Shown here piece by piece: positions 1 through 8,854 of a DNA stretch of 64,000 bases. Below the pieces are notes generated by a model. That model saw only the letters and a program-made list of their open reading frames with translations. It searched no databases and was not told the origin of the DNA. Position 1 is the first letter of the stretch. Every line of letters starts with the position of its first letter. The position numbers were made by a program, and so were the translations under genes. The stretch covers positions 62,001 to 126,000 of the forward strand of contig NZ_JAAUWT010000008.1 in assembly GCF_014694455.1 (NCBI RefSeq), given 5' to 3'. Origin of the DNA: Vibrio sp. S9_S30 (GTDB lineage Bacteria; Pseudomonadota; Gammaproteobacteria; Enterobacterales; Vibrionaceae).

Positions 1-854
1 CTGAAGAGTTATTCGTTACTCAGGCGGCAGTGTCTCATCAGATAAAATACCTTGAACAATTCCTTTCAACACAACTGTTTACTCGCTTAGGCCGTAACCT
101 AGAAATCACGGCGGACGGTCAAGCCTTGTATGAGCATACGCATAGCGGCCTACAGCACTTTCGTGCAGGCATAAGCGAAATCACGAGCACTAAGCAACGG
201 CAGGAAGTGGTGATATCTTTAAGTCACACATTCGGCGCACAGTGGCTCTCCCACCGACTGCCCAAATTTTGGAAACAGCACCCTAATATAGAACTGTTAC
301 TCAATTATGCAGACTCTCCACTGCCGCCTAATCAAACGGGTGCAGACATTTCGATTTTAGAAGGCGATATTACGACATCCAATTGGCAGCCCACCGAATT
401 ATCACTGTTGTTTCACGATATACTCTACCCTGTTGCCGGCCCGTTACTTGGCGCTGAAATCAGCAATATCAATAAACTGAAAAAGAACTGTCTATTGCTG
501 CTTCATACCGACAAGCTCTGGCAACAGTGGTTTAACAAATACAGTAATGAATCAGCAGATAAATTTGACGTTAAACAATATCAATCGAAGATGCTGCACG
601 ACCAGCAAACCATCATCGTCGCATTGCAGCAAAATATGGGGGTGGCGTTGAGTTCAATATTCCTATTGGATCACGACATTCTTACCGGTCGATTAAACAT
701 TCCCATTAAAGCGCCCTTGTTAAGCAGCCACAGTTACTACCTAGGCGTGGCACCTAACCTCCAGTCGATTCAATCCATACAAACCGTGATGGCGTTTCTT
801 CAACAAGAAGCGAGCGATTGTGTTGCCAATTTAAATCACCATTTAAATCAATGA
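1..854 (+). CDS. LysR-family transcriptional regulator, 5' end missing
   Basis: The reading frame is open from the first bases of the window, so the true start lies to the left. The first visible residues (EELFVTQAAVSHQIKYLEQF) are the second half of the LysR winged-helix DNA-binding domain, including the recognition helix. The rest (about residue 80 onward) is the LysR effector-binding domain. The visible 280 or so residues fit a 300-residue LysR protein lacking about 20-30 N-terminal residues. It resembles GcvA-type regulators in the HTH, but the ligand and target genes cannot be read from the sequence. It converges on ogt, from which it is separated by about 150 bp. Confidence 0.9.
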   Translation, partial: EELFVTQAAVSHQIKYLEQFLSTQLFTRLGRNLEITADGQALYEHTHSGLQHFRAGISEITSTKQRQEVVISLSHTFGAQWLSHRLPKFWKQHPNIELLLNYADSPLPPNQTGADISILEGDITTSNWQPTELSLLFHDILYPVAGPLLGAEISNINKLKKNCLLLLHTDKLWQQWFNKYSNESADKFDVKQYQSKMLHDQQTIIVALQQNMGVALSSIFLLDHDILTGRLNIPIKAPLLSSHSYYLGVAPNLQSIQSIQTVMAFLQQEASDCVANLNHHLNQ

Positions 855-1003
855 GTAAGCCTTAATTTTAAATAAGAAAGCCTATTAGATCGGTGTTAAC
901 GATGCCCATTTGGTTTCTAGCACTGACAAATGAAATGACCTAGCCATAATGACCGCTGCCAGCTCAACACTTTTATTTGATACCCGCGCAGAAGATATTT
1001 TGT

Positions 1004-1492
1004 TCAAAGAATCCCTTCTAGCTTCAATAACGCTTCTTTACGTTCTAGCCCGCCCGCGTATCCGGTTAACTTGCCGCTTTTGCCTATCACGCGATGACAC
1101 GGCACGATCACCGAGATGGGATTTCTTCCGTTGGCAAGCCCGACGGCTCGCACCGCTTTAGGGTTACCAATGGTGTTCGCGAGATCTTGATAGCTCCATG
1201 TTTCGCCAAAGGGTATTTGCGTTAATGCCTGCCACACCTGTTTTTGGAAATCGGTGCCTTTTGCTGCGAGTGGTACATCAAAGGTTTTTCGGCTTCCTTC
1301 GAAATATTCTGTTAGCTGCTTACACGCTTCAGCTAACACTTTATGGTGGCGATCTTCACGACCGAGTTCTTGTGGTTTTGTCGTATGCGTTTCAAACCAA
1401 ATGCCTAACAAACCGTCATCATTCGCTTGGATCGTGACATCACCCAGTTTGCTGGACAAAAGGGTATAAACGTTTTCAGATACATTTTTCAT
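1004..1492 (-). CDS. ogt: Methylated-DNA--protein-cysteine methyltransferase
   Basis: Suicide repair enzyme that moves the alkyl group from O6-alkylguanine or O4-alkylthymine to its own cysteine. The protein is 162 residues with the active-site motif PCHRVIG near residue 130 and the usual helix-turn-helix just before it (GNPKAVRAVG). The ATG at 1492 is chosen because it overlaps the TGA of the upstream Ada/AlkA gene as ATGA, which implies translational coupling; a longer frame would start inside that gene. Pairing with a 3-methyladenine glycosylase makes an alkylation-damage repair operon. No catalytic residue appears to be missing. Confidence 0.95.
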   Translation of the reverse strand: MKNVSENVYTLLSSKLGDVTIQANDDGLLGIWFETHTTKPQELGREDRHHKVLAEACKQLTEYFEGSRKTFDVPLAAKGTDFQKQVWQALTQIPFGETWSYQDLANTIGNPKAVRAVGLANGRNPISVIVPCHRVIGKSGKLTGYAGGLERKEALLKLEGIL

Positions 1493-2871
1493 AGCGGTAA
1501 ATTCCAACAATGTAAGGTGGCATAACTGCCCCACGGGGCGACATTGTCAGGAGACATGTCTGGATAGTGGACCATAGCCTTCTTAACGACGAGATCGCCA
1601 CTTAAAAAGCAATTGGCTAGGGATAGACCACGAAGCTGTGCGTAATGAATGGTCCACGGTCCAACCCCTTTGATTTCTATCCATTCAGATGGATCGGCAT
1701 CTGGATTGTTCAAACAATACTCTGCAAATCGAGCCAGCGTCTCTTTTCGACTATTGGGCATTCTAAGAAAGCTCAAATCCGCATTCACCACTTGTTCTGC
1801 CGTAGGGAAATATCGGATACCCGAATTGCCTTTTGATTTGTCTGTTGAGTTCAATTTTTCAGTGAGCAAGTTAAGCTGGCCTATCGCTGCTTTTACGGAA
1901 ACTTGCTGCCCTAGGATGGCTCTTACCCCTGCTTCCCAGGGGCTCCAAACACCGGGGATTCTGATCCCACTTTCTCGGATAAGATCTGACGCTATCGCTG
2001 TTAGGTGGTGCTCAACTTCGGTGATGTTCACATCAAGATCAAACATTCGGCGTAGCTTCACCACCAGCGCTTTCAGCTGGGTAATGTCATCAAGTTCGAA
2101 TTCAACCTGCATGTGCTGGTTAGAAATCACAGAAGCCCGAAACCACCCTTTTGATCCATTTAAGCTAAAATGCCGCTCGTAAAAATCATCCCCAATCGTT
2201 TCAACCCCTTCAATGGCGCGCATCCGATAAAAGCCCAACATGTGTTTCCAGTGCATAGGGGATTTGAACCCTAACCTTATATGGTTGGTTTGGGAGGGTT
2301 CCTTTTCAGCTCGTCGTACTTGTGTCGGCGTCAGTTTTAATAAATGTTTAAAGGCATCGTTGAACCGCCTAACACTATTAAAACCACTGGCAAACGCAAT
2401 GTCGCTAATGCTTATTGTGCTCTCGTGCAGAAGCTGCTTTGCAAACATCAATTGGTGGTATTGAGCATACCGCTTAGGAGACATGCCAAGGTATTGATCG
2501 AAGAGCTTTCTTAAGTAGCGATCCGATATCCCTAAACGGTCGGATAAATCAAACATGCTCCCCGATTGCAGTGCCCCCTGCTCTATCAACGTGATGGCAC
2601 GCTGAAAGGAGGTTTCAACCCCTTTCCAAGCCCAAGAACTGGGTGCACTGTCTGGCCGGCAGCGCAAGCACGGGCGATACCCCGCTTGTAAGGCTTGTGC
2701 CTGGTCGAAATAGTACATGACGTTCTTTTCCTGCGGTAAATTGGCTGGGCATATTGGGCGGCAAAAAATTCCGGTTGTTTTTACCGCAACATAGAAACGC
2801 CCATCAAACCGATGATCTCTCGCCATTCTCGCTCGCTGACATTCCTCTATTGAAAGTGGCTGATTTTCCAT
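1489..2871 (-). CDS. Ada-type metal-binding/AraC HTH domain fused to AlkA DNA glycosylase
   Basis: About 460 residues with three parts. Residues 1-75 form an Ada-like zinc domain with its four cysteines (FCRPIC and CLRC), in Ada the site of methyl-phosphotriester transfer. Residues 85-185 are an AraC-type helix-turn-helix pair. The remainder is an AlkA N-terminal domain followed by a HhH-GPD glycosylase domain with IKGVGPWT and a downstream catalytic aspartate in SGDL. It should remove 3-methylpurines and may also sense methylation damage and activate transcription. The ATG at 2871 is preferred over one 42 bp upstream because AAGGA lies just before it. It overlaps ogt by four bases. Such Ada-AlkA fusions are known in vibrios. 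Confidence 0.9.
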   Translation of the reverse strand: MENQPLSIEECQRARMARDHRFDGRFYVAVKTTGIFCRPICPANLPQEKNVMYYFDQAQALQAGYRPCLRCRPDSAPSSWAWKGVETSFQRAITLIEQGALQSGSMFDLSDRLGISDRYLRKLFDQYLGMSPKRYAQYHQLMFAKQLLHESTISISDIAFASGFNSVRRFNDAFKHLLKLTPTQVRRAEKEPSQTNHIRLGFKSPMHWKHMLGFYRMRAIEGVETIGDDFYERHFSLNGSKGWFRASVISNQHMQVEFELDDITQLKALVVKLRRMFDLDVNITEVEHHLTAIASDLIRESGIRIPGVWSPWEAGVRAILGQQVSVKAAIGQLNLLTEKLNSTDKSKGNSGIRYFPTAEQVVNADLSFLRMPNSRKETLARFAEYCLNNPDADPSEWIEIKGVGPWTIHYAQLRGLSLANCFLSGDLVVKKAMVHYPDMSPDNVAPWGSYATLHCWNLPL

Positions 2872-3253
2872 TTGTATCCTTTCCTTATTTGGAATATCTG
2901 ATTGAAGGTGCATCTTTGCCGCTAAGCGATAGAAAGCGGATGTGATTTAGTCTACGCGATTTGAGAACCTAAACTAGCCATTTTCGGCACCAAATGCACA
3001 TTCCCCTGATCACGATATTGATCGAAGTAATCGCTCAGAAAAGCACCACACTTTTCCAGATTTTCGGAATACTAGACTCAGATTTGCCAGAGACCACAAA
3101 TGCCAAATGTATGACATCACAGCGAAACACGATGTATGTGATTGCATTCATATTTCCTTTGTACTAACGGAAATTTTCGAATACATATCTGGTTCATTGC
3201 TCGGGTAGATGGTAGCTTTTGAGATATGCATCGCAACACACTAAGGACTTTCA
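2872..3253. other. Intergenic region with divergent promoters
   Basis: No convincing gene is seen in these 380 bases. They separate the minus-strand repair operon from the plus-strand secreted-protein gene and must carry both promoters. The only site picked out is a CRP-like half-palindrome at 3137-3152. Confidence 0.5.
3137..3152 (+). promoter_or_regulatory. Possible CRP site
   Basis: TGTGA-N6-TCATA, matching the CRP consensus TGTGA-N6-TCACA at 9 of 10 positions, about 110 bp before the GTG start of the secreted-protein gene. Found by eye, so chance occurrence is possible. Confidence 0.3.
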
Positions 3254-4222
3254 GTGAAAAAAGGATTTTTATTTACCGCTCTTGCCATTGGACTGCCATT
3301 TTCCGCTAACGCAGCCGACCTAACGGTGTCGACTCCAACGCAAAATACTGTCTTCCCTTCCGCTTCCGGAATTGTTTACACCGAAGATATGGTTTATGCC
3401 GTGGGCGACGATTCGCCTTGGCTATATAAAATTGGTTTAAACTTCCGAGTCGCCGATAAGGATCTCATCAAGCACTACCCAGTTGAAGACAATGGGCGAA
3501 TCCTCAAAAAAGTAAAACCCGATTATGAAGCCATGGAATTACTCAACGTTAACGGTAAGCCTTCGTTTGTCATGCTTGGCTCTGGAAGTAAGGCAAACAT
3601 TCGCGAGTGGGCATTTGTTGTTAGCCAAGACAAGCAGATCCGAATCGAACGTTCACTCGTTCCTCTCTACAAACAACTGTATCGAGCCAGCCGTGATTAC
3701 GGTGTTGAAGAACTCAATATTGAAGGTTTAGCCGCTTCTGAAGGTACGGTTTTCCTTCTTAACCGAGGAAACGGTGGCTCAAACGTGATATTCACGGCCC
3801 CCGTCCAGCAGTTTGAGGATTACCTCATGGGCAAAACAGACTCCATCGCTAACTTAGGCACCAACAAAATTACCTTGCCAAAGGTTGGAGGGTTTGAAGC
3901 AGGGCTTTCCGGCGCAACCTATTGGAAACAAGCCAAACGATTGGTGTTTACGGCCTCGGTTGAGGCGACAGGCGACGCATACAACGACGGTGAAATTCTC
4001 GGCAGTTTTGTCGGTTCTTTCCCTGTATCTCAACTTGAATCCGGTAAAGTACTCGACCTCACGAGTGCAGCCAAACCCGTTTCCATTAAAGGGAAACCGC
4101 TGATCACTAAGGTGGAATCCGTCTCTGTGACACTTGATGAATCGCGGGCAATTCGCGGTGTGCTTGCCAGTGACAATGACGACGGCACCAGTGAGTTCTT
4201 CAAATTCCGCCTGACTCAGTAG
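3254..4222 (+). CDS. Secreted protein of unknown function (DUF6929-like)
   Basis: 322 residues. The first 20 (KKGFLFTALAIGLPFSANA) are a clear Sec signal peptide cleaved before ADL, so the mature protein should be periplasmic or secreted. The body is rich in beta-type sequence and glycine turns, with the pattern seen in propeller-like esterase/phytase-related domains, and seems close to the DUF6929 family. That family assignment is from memory and the function is unknown. The start is GTG with AAGGA about six bases upstream. A strong terminator follows at 4261-4290, so it is probably monocistronic. Confidence 0.8.
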   Translation: MKKGFLFTALAIGLPFSANAADLTVSTPTQNTVFPSASGIVYTEDMVYAVGDDSPWLYKIGLNFRVADKDLIKHYPVEDNGRILKKVKPDYEAMELLNVNGKPSFVMLGSGSKANIREWAFVVSQDKQIRIERSLVPLYKQLYRASRDYGVEELNIEGLAASEGTVFLLNRGNGGSNVIFTAPVQQFEDYLMGKTDSIANLGTNKITLPKVGGFEAGLSGATYWKQAKRLVFTASVEATGDAYNDGEILGSFVGSFPVSQLESGKVLDLTSAAKPVSIKGKPLITKVESVSVTLDESRAIRGVLASDNDDGTSEFFKFRLTQ

Positions 4223-4260
4223 CAACGCGTTTGATTCAGTACGCTTACGATACAACGAAT

Positions 4261-4290
4261 AAGAGCATCCCAATGGATGCTCTTTTCTGT
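4261..4290 (+). terminator. Rho-independent terminator
   Basis: Ten-base perfect stem AAGAGCATCC / GGATGCTCTT with a CAAT loop, followed by a T-rich stretch. It ends the secreted-protein gene and, read on the other strand, could also serve the convergent helicase gene. Confidence 0.85.
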
Positions 4291-4348
4291 TCTTATGAGG
4301 TGAAGGTCATGCCCTCATGATGCGCTGGTCATTGACCTCAACGCACGG

Positions 4349-4408
4349 ATCATTTACCGCGACGCCCTATCATTTACCCCGACGCGCTATCATTTACCCC
4401 GACGCGCC
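4349..4408. repeat. Three 20-bp tandem repeats covering the 3' end of the helicase gene
   Basis: Three adjacent 20-bp units starting at 4349, 4369 and 4389 (ATCATTTACCCCGACGCGCT type). The unit at 4389-4408 holds the last codons and stop of the minus-strand helicase gene. The two others are copies just downstream of the stop, each carrying its own copy of the GGTAAATGA gene end. Confidence 0.9.
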
Positions 4409-5676
4409 TTAATGCGATTCATCATAGACAATCTGCGCTCCGCAGACGCCTGATCTTTCGGTGCATCTGGGTTATTGGTTCGACCACGACGTTTCTTAAA
4501 AGCGTCTTTGCTGTTGAGTTTTTCAACATACGCATCACGTCGCTTGGGCTCATACCCTGGTTGTTCTACGCGGCGAATGCGCTGTTTGATCAGATTTTCG
4601 ACCTGCACCAGCGTCAGCTCTTCCTCACGGCTAACAAACGAAACCGCATGACCTTGCTTACCTGCACGCCCTGTTCGACCAATACGGTGAACATAATCTT
4701 CAGCTAGGAAAGGCATGTCGTAGTTGATCACGTGCGGAAGCGAGTCAATATCCAACCCTCGCGCAGCCACATCCGTTGCCACCATCACGCGAGCTTTGCC
4801 ATCTTTAAAATCATCCAATGCGCGTCGGCGAGCACTTTGTGCCTTGTCACCGTGGCAAAGTACGGCTTTAATGCCATCCAATTTAAGCTCTTTAACGATC
4901 TCGTTCGCTGTTTCTTTGTAGTTCACAAACACCAGAACTTGTTGCCAGTTCTTACGCCCAATCAGCTCTGAAAGCAGTTCGGTTTTGCGCTCTTGGTCCA
5001 CTGGGTAAACCACATGTGCCACCGTCGCTGCCGTCGAGTTTTCGCTGTCGACACTGATGCGTTTGGGCTTACGCAAGATATCCGAAGAAAGCTGGTTGAG
5101 CTGGCTAGATGTGGTGGCCGAAAACATCATAATCTGTGGCGCGGTTTCGACTTCCATCATAATTTCGCGTACCGCGTTAATGAAACCCATATCGAGAATG
5201 CGATCGGCTTCATCAAACACCAGAAACTCAAGGTTCGCTATCGAAACGTTGCCTTCTTGCATGTGCTCACTCAAGCGACCTGGCGTTGCAACAAGAATAT
5301 CCACACCACTTTCCAATTGGCGAACCTGAGACGACATTTTATTGCCGCCGTAAACCGCTGCCACGCTGAGAGAGGTGTACTTGGTGTACGCTTTAATGTT
5401 GTCTGAAATCTGCGCGACCAATTCACGCGTCGGAGCCAAAATCAGCGCACGCGCGGTACAGCGTGAAGGCCGCTTGCCCGAATCCAACAGATGCTGGATC
5501 ACCGGTAACGAGAACGCCGCTGTTTTACCAGTGCCCGTTTGCGCGGTGGCAAAAATATCGTGCCCTTTACGCGCCATAGGGATGGCTTTTTGCTGAATTG
5601 GCGTAAGTTTTTCGTAACCGATTTCGGTTAGTGCTTTCGCTACTTCAGGAGCGAAACCTTGAGAAGAAAATGACAT
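4390..5676 (-). CDS. DEAD-box ATP-dependent RNA helicase, RhlE-like
   Basis: 428 residues with the complete DEAD-box motif set: Q motif near residue 25 (TPIQQKAI), Walker A AQTGTGKT (about 43-50), PTREL, GG, TPGR, DEAD (about 155), SAT, and in the second RecA domain ATDVAARGLD and HRIGRTGRAG. A basic tail (KKRRGRTNN..., ending KARRGK) probably binds RNA. RhlE-type helicases remodel rRNA and ribosome intermediates or work with RNA turnover. The window carries a second, clearly paralogous helicase at 24094-25344. A promoter-like box shared with that gene lies about 100 bp upstream. The last residues are encoded by one unit of a tandem repeat. Confidence 0.93.
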   Translation of the reverse strand: MSFSSQGFAPEVAKALTEIGYEKLTPIQQKAIPMARKGHDIFATAQTGTGKTAAFSLPVIQHLLDSGKRPSRCTARALILAPTRELVAQISDNIKAYTKYTSLSVAAVYGGNKMSSQVRQLESGVDILVATPGRLSEHMQEGNVSIANLEFLVFDEADRILDMGFINAVREIMMEVETAPQIMMFSATTSSQLNQLSSDILRKPKRISVDSENSTAATVAHVVYPVDQERKTELLSELIGRKNWQQVLVFVNYKETANEIVKELKLDGIKAVLCHGDKAQSARRRALDDFKDGKARVMVATDVAARGLDIDSLPHVINYDMPFLAEDYVHRIGRTGRAGKQGHAVSFVSREEELTLVQVENLIKQRIRRVEQPGYEPKRRDAYVEKLNSKDAFKKRRGRTNNPDAPKDQASAERRLSMMNRIKARRGK

Positions 5677-6092
5677 TGAAGCAAGGTCCTTTATCAGACA
5701 ACCTTTGATGGCTAAAACACAAGCTTAAACGCCGCCTGCCAGCCAATACGGGTACATGAATTTCAATTAGCGGCATAGTATACCCAACTGTACTGAATAT
5801 GCTAGGCTCAGCGAAGATTGCTTCTTCGGCAGACAGAAGTCTTGCCTCGAACGGTGAAACTCTACCAAAAAGGTTTTTGCCTCTGTATACCTCCTCGTTG
5901 TGTTAAAACACACCAACACGACAACATACGTGAATTAGTAAATACATTAATTAGTAAATACATCAGGCGATAAGGTTCTACAGTTCACCTCTAGACCTTG
6001 AGATAACGCACTCATGTGGGGTACAGTACGCCCCTTAAAACGCTAGGTGCCTCAGCACCATGCCTGAGTAATACGGAGTACAGGAAAAGAGT
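5677..6092. other. Intergenic region, no confident gene
   Basis: About 415 bp. It holds the helicase promoter box (5778-5806), a two-copy 16-bp direct repeat (5934-5965, ATTAGTAAATACATTA) and a partly self-complementary stretch near 5893-5920. No ORF with a ribosome binding site was recognised. Confidence 0.5.
5778..5806 (-). promoter_or_regulatory. Promoter-like box shared by both helicase genes
   Basis: Read on the minus strand, CCTAGCA is followed, 17 bp further on, by GGGTATACTAT. The same layout is found before the second DEAD-box gene (25384-25412). CTAGCA sits at -35 spacing from TATACT, and GG precedes the -10 box. Confidence 0.45.
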
Positions 6093-6341
6093 ATGAACAA
6101 CGATCTCCCAATCATTGAAACGCTGGATGAGCTTGAACAGTTTCTGGTTTCTGTTGAATCTGGAAGCATAGGGTTGAATGGCGTGGCGGGTATTGCACTG
6201 GCAACAAGCCATTCTGATGGTCGCCCTTTCGTTGCGGTTTTGGGTGAGCAACATCAACTGCTGCTTGGTCGTTGGGTATCTCAGGAAGTGTATGAAAACG
6301 GCAAAGATCGCGTACGCAACGGCCCAAGTAGAAAGCACTAA
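6093..6341 (+). CDS. Small conserved-looking protein of unknown function
   Basis: 82 residues, not recognised. An AGGA-type ribosome binding site lies about 10 bases before the ATG and a strong terminator follows within 25 bp of the stop, so this reads as a single-gene transcription unit. The N-terminal half is acidic and helical (ETLDELEQFLVSVE), the middle is glycine/alanine rich, and the end is basic. No signal peptide or membrane segment is seen. Overlapping minus-strand frames exist but lack comparable signals. Confidence 0.65.
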   Translation: MNNDLPIIETLDELEQFLVSVESGSIGLNGVAGIALATSHSDGRPFVAVLGEQHQLLLGRWVSQEVYENGKDRVRNGPSRKH

Positions 6342-6365
6342 GACTGTCGTATAGAACACCTTATG

Positions 6366-6405
6366 AAAAGCTCAGAGCCTATTGTTAGGCTCTGAGCTTT
6401 TTATC
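6366..6405 (+). terminator. Rho-independent terminator
   Basis: Fifteen-base perfect stem AAAAGCTCAGAGCCT / AGGCTCTGAGCTTTT with a 6-base loop and flanking A and T tracts. The symmetry suggests it works in both directions, ending the 82-residue gene and the convergent DUF3820 gene. Confidence 0.9.
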
Positions 6406-6431
6406 CCAACCCGTATAAGATACCGACGGGC

Positions 6432-6647
6432 TCACATTCTTTTCAGCGGCTTGACTACCGAATCTAAGCCCTCAATTTTAAGTGCAAGGCAAAGCTTTAA
6501 AAGTTCACCCAATTCGCCTTGTGGCCAGCCTTTCTTGTCGAACCAAAGCAAATACTCTTCTGGTAAATCTATTAGCGCTCTACCTGCATATTTTCCAAAT
6601 GGCATTGGCATCCGAGCCAGTTTGATTAAATTTTCTTTTTCTAGCAT
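6432..6647 (-). CDS. DUF3820 family protein
   Basis: About 71 residues beginning MLEKENLIKLARMPMPFGKY. The pattern MPFGKYAGRALIDLPEEYLLWF is typical of the DUF3820 family (sometimes annotated as a putative quorum-sensing-regulated virulence factor); no biochemical role is established. A longer frame starts at a TTG at 6662, but the ATG at 6647 matches the usual family start. No clear Shine-Dalgarno is seen for either. No signal peptide, so cytoplasmic. Confidence 0.8.
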   Translation of the reverse strand: MLEKENLIKLARMPMPFGKYAGRALIDLPEEYLLWFDKKGWPQGELGELLKLCLALKIEGLDSVVKPLKRM

Positions 6648-6966
6648 AACCAGTTCATACAAGAGTCAATTCGCGTCAGGATACCAAATCCTTTGAACAA
6701 AAACTGATTCTATCCAACTTAGTGACGATATTAACCACCCTTTATGGTGTGCTACGCGCCCACACAACCCCGTCATGTTAAGGATTTAGACATGATCCCA
6801 AATGGTGGATGCCCCCTTCGGCTCTTCACCTTTCAGGCACTTACTCCTATTGAAGTGAAAGAGGAATTTAGGCACGCGATACAGACAACAGCCCACTAAA
6901 ATGTGGGCTGTGTTTGTCTTCAAACGGCTTCAATCTGCCTATGTATTGGGAGCCTAAACCTTGACA
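6648..6966. other. Intergenic region, no gene seen
   Basis: About 320 bp containing no ORF with supporting signals. Its only clear structure is the hairpin at 6888-6911. Confidence 0.5.
6888..6911 (-). terminator. Probable terminator of the amidohydrolase gene
   Basis: Nine-base stem ACAGCCCAC / GTGGGCTGT, about 55 bp past the stop of the minus-strand amidohydrolase gene, followed on that strand by TTGTCTGT. The U tract is weak. Confidence 0.5.
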
Positions 6967-8643
6967 TTACTTTTTGTAGATACTCATTCCATCTTTTATG
7001 GTTTCTAGAACCTGTATGTCCTTTATCAGCATGGTATCGACCTCTAATGGATTTTTGTCTAGCAACACCAAATCTGCCCTTTTACCCGGCTCGATGGTGC
7101 CTTTCTCGTTTTCTTCAAAGTTTTGATACGCACTGTTTATTGTGACGGCTTCGAGCGCTTGGTATGGGCTGATTTTATGGTGCTCACCAAGTGTTTTACC
7201 TGTGCGGGTCACACGATTCACTGCCGTCCACATATTCGTCATCATATCCGGAAACAGCACAGGGGCATCCATGTGGATGGTAAACATAAGATCATTTGAG
7301 TTTGCCCACCCCATTGGTGATATGTTCGAAGCGCGCCAAGGTCCTAAAACCGAATCACGATGCCAGTCTCCCCAAAAATAAGTATGTGCAGGGAAGAACG
7401 ATGGGATCATCGTATTTTTCTTCATGCGTTTGATTTGATCAAGACGTGTTGTTTGCGCGTGAATAACCACCGTTCTGCGATCTTTCACCCCATAGATTGA
7501 ATCGGCTCTTTCAACGGCGTTGAGTAACAGATCCGCAGAGGCATCACCGTTACTGTGGCTAAGGATTTGCGCATCCATTTTATACGCCGTTTCAACCCAG
7601 TGATTCATTTCTTCCTGAGATAAAACGGGATAGCCATGATAGTCATAGGCATGGCTATGTGGCGGGACATAATAAGGACTAGAAAGATAGGCGGTTTTCC
7701 CCTGAGGAGAGCCATCCCCGACTAATTTTACCCCCGCTAATGTGAAGCCATTGATGCTTGATTTCATTGGCATCAGTGAAGCGGCTTCTTCCAAATCCAC
7801 CCATTTGGCGTAGGCAATTAAGTCGATTTTCATTAGGTTTTGTTCAGCCATCGTCTTCATGGCAGATAACGCGGGCAGAGTCGCCAGCCCTTCTTGTGCC
7901 GTCGTAATACCATAACTGGCAAAGAGATCTTGCGCCTTGGTGAACTTTCGAATTGCGTCTTCCGCCGTTGTTTCAGGCAGGCTATTTAGAATGGCATATA
8001 CTGCGGACTCCTCTAATACCCCAGTCATTTCCCCTTTGTCGTTTCGGCGTATAACGCCACCGGCAGGATTGGGGGATTCATCGTTATACCCGATAAATGC
8101 TAACCCTTTCGTATTACAGGTGGCTAAATGCCCAGACACGTGAACCGCACAAAAGGCAAAACCGAAGCTCATGGCATCCAGCTCTTCTTTGATTGGGTGC
8201 CGTTTTTCTTCAAGCTCTGCGTCATCGTAGCCAAAAGCCACATGTAAGATATTCTGGCTGGGATCTTGCGCCTCAAAATAAGGTTTCATTGTCGAGCGGA
8301 TGTCGTCGAGTGAGTTCACTTTCCCCATGGGTTCAGGGTAGAGATACGGGCTTTCGATTAAAGGAATGTACTGCGCAAAATGCCCGTGCGAGTCGATAAA
8401 GCCGGGGACAACCGTTTTGCCTTCGAGATTGCGTACAACGGTATTTTCCCCTTTCAGTTGGAGCATGTCGGCATTGCTCCCTACTGCCATGACTTTTCCA
8501 TCTTTTATGGCAATAGATTGCGCGCGCTCGGTTTCTCCAGTCATAGGCACGACATCAGCGTGAGACAGGATTAGGTCAGGGCTTGCTAAACAAAAAGAAG
8601 AAGCAAAAATAAGGCTAGCGGCGACTGGCGTATATAAATTCAT
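6967..8643 (-). CDS. Exported amidohydrolase (YtcJ-like, metal-dependent hydrolase)
   Basis: 558 residues. Residues 1-20 form a Sec signal peptide (LYTPVAASLIFASSFCLAS), so the enzyme should act in the periplasm. The mature part has the amidohydrolase family 3 layout: a small N-terminal beta domain, the metal-binding HGH motif in GFIDSHGHF near residue 87, a TIM-barrel with further histidines (ILSHSNGDA, VIHAQT), and a C-terminal ADLVLLDKNP segment closing the beta domain. The substrate is unknown; the family hydrolyses C-N bonds of cyclic or acylated amines. It stands alone between intergenic regions. Confidence 0.88.
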   Translation of the reverse strand: MNLYTPVAASLIFASSFCLASPDLILSHADVVPMTGETERAQSIAIKDGKVMAVGSNADMLQLKGENTVVRNLEGKTVVPGFIDSHGHFAQYIPLIESPYLYPEPMGKVNSLDDIRSTMKPYFEAQDPSQNILHVAFGYDDAELEEKRHPIKEELDAMSFGFAFCAVHVSGHLATCNTKGLAFIGYNDESPNPAGGVIRRNDKGEMTGVLEESAVYAILNSLPETTAEDAIRKFTKAQDLFASYGITTAQEGLATLPALSAMKTMAEQNLMKIDLIAYAKWVDLEEAASLMPMKSSINGFTLAGVKLVGDGSPQGKTAYLSSPYYVPPHSHAYDYHGYPVLSQEEMNHWVETAYKMDAQILSHSNGDASADLLLNAVERADSIYGVKDRRTVVIHAQTTRLDQIKRMKKNTMIPSFFPAHTYFWGDWHRDSVLGPWRASNISPMGWANSNDLMFTIHMDAPVLFPDMMTNMWTAVNRVTRTGKTLGEHHKISPYQALEAVTINSAYQNFEENEKGTIEPGKRADLVLLDKNPLEVDTMLIKDIQVLETIKDGMSIYKK

Positions 8644-8854
8644 AATTAACTCGCTAAGATTTGGTCAACCATTGGTTACTTTCATTCAATGATACACTCC
8701 TGCCTCACCTCCAAAAAACCACTTTTGAACGTAATATCCCATCATATGGCAAACACGGAAAGCTGACCTTATGTAAAGCGAGGCACACCCACAATACTGC
8801 GGAAGAAACACGCCATTAGCAAACTCAATTAGTTACAATTTTTCAAAGAGTTGA

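Noticed and set aside
949..1437. Plus-strand frames over ogt
   Set aside because: They are shadows of the minus-strand ogt gene, without ribosome binding sites or family signatures.
2754..2945. 63-codon plus-strand frame opposite the Ada domain
   Set aside because: It lies antisense within the well-supported Ada/AlkA gene and has no translation signal.
6012..6359. 115-codon minus-strand frame with a hydrophobic start
   Set aside because: It covers the 82-residue plus-strand gene, which has a ribosome binding site and terminator; the minus-strand frame has neither.
6663..6700. TTG start at 6662 for the DUF3820 gene
   Set aside because: The extra five residues do not match the family start and there is no ribosome binding site for it.
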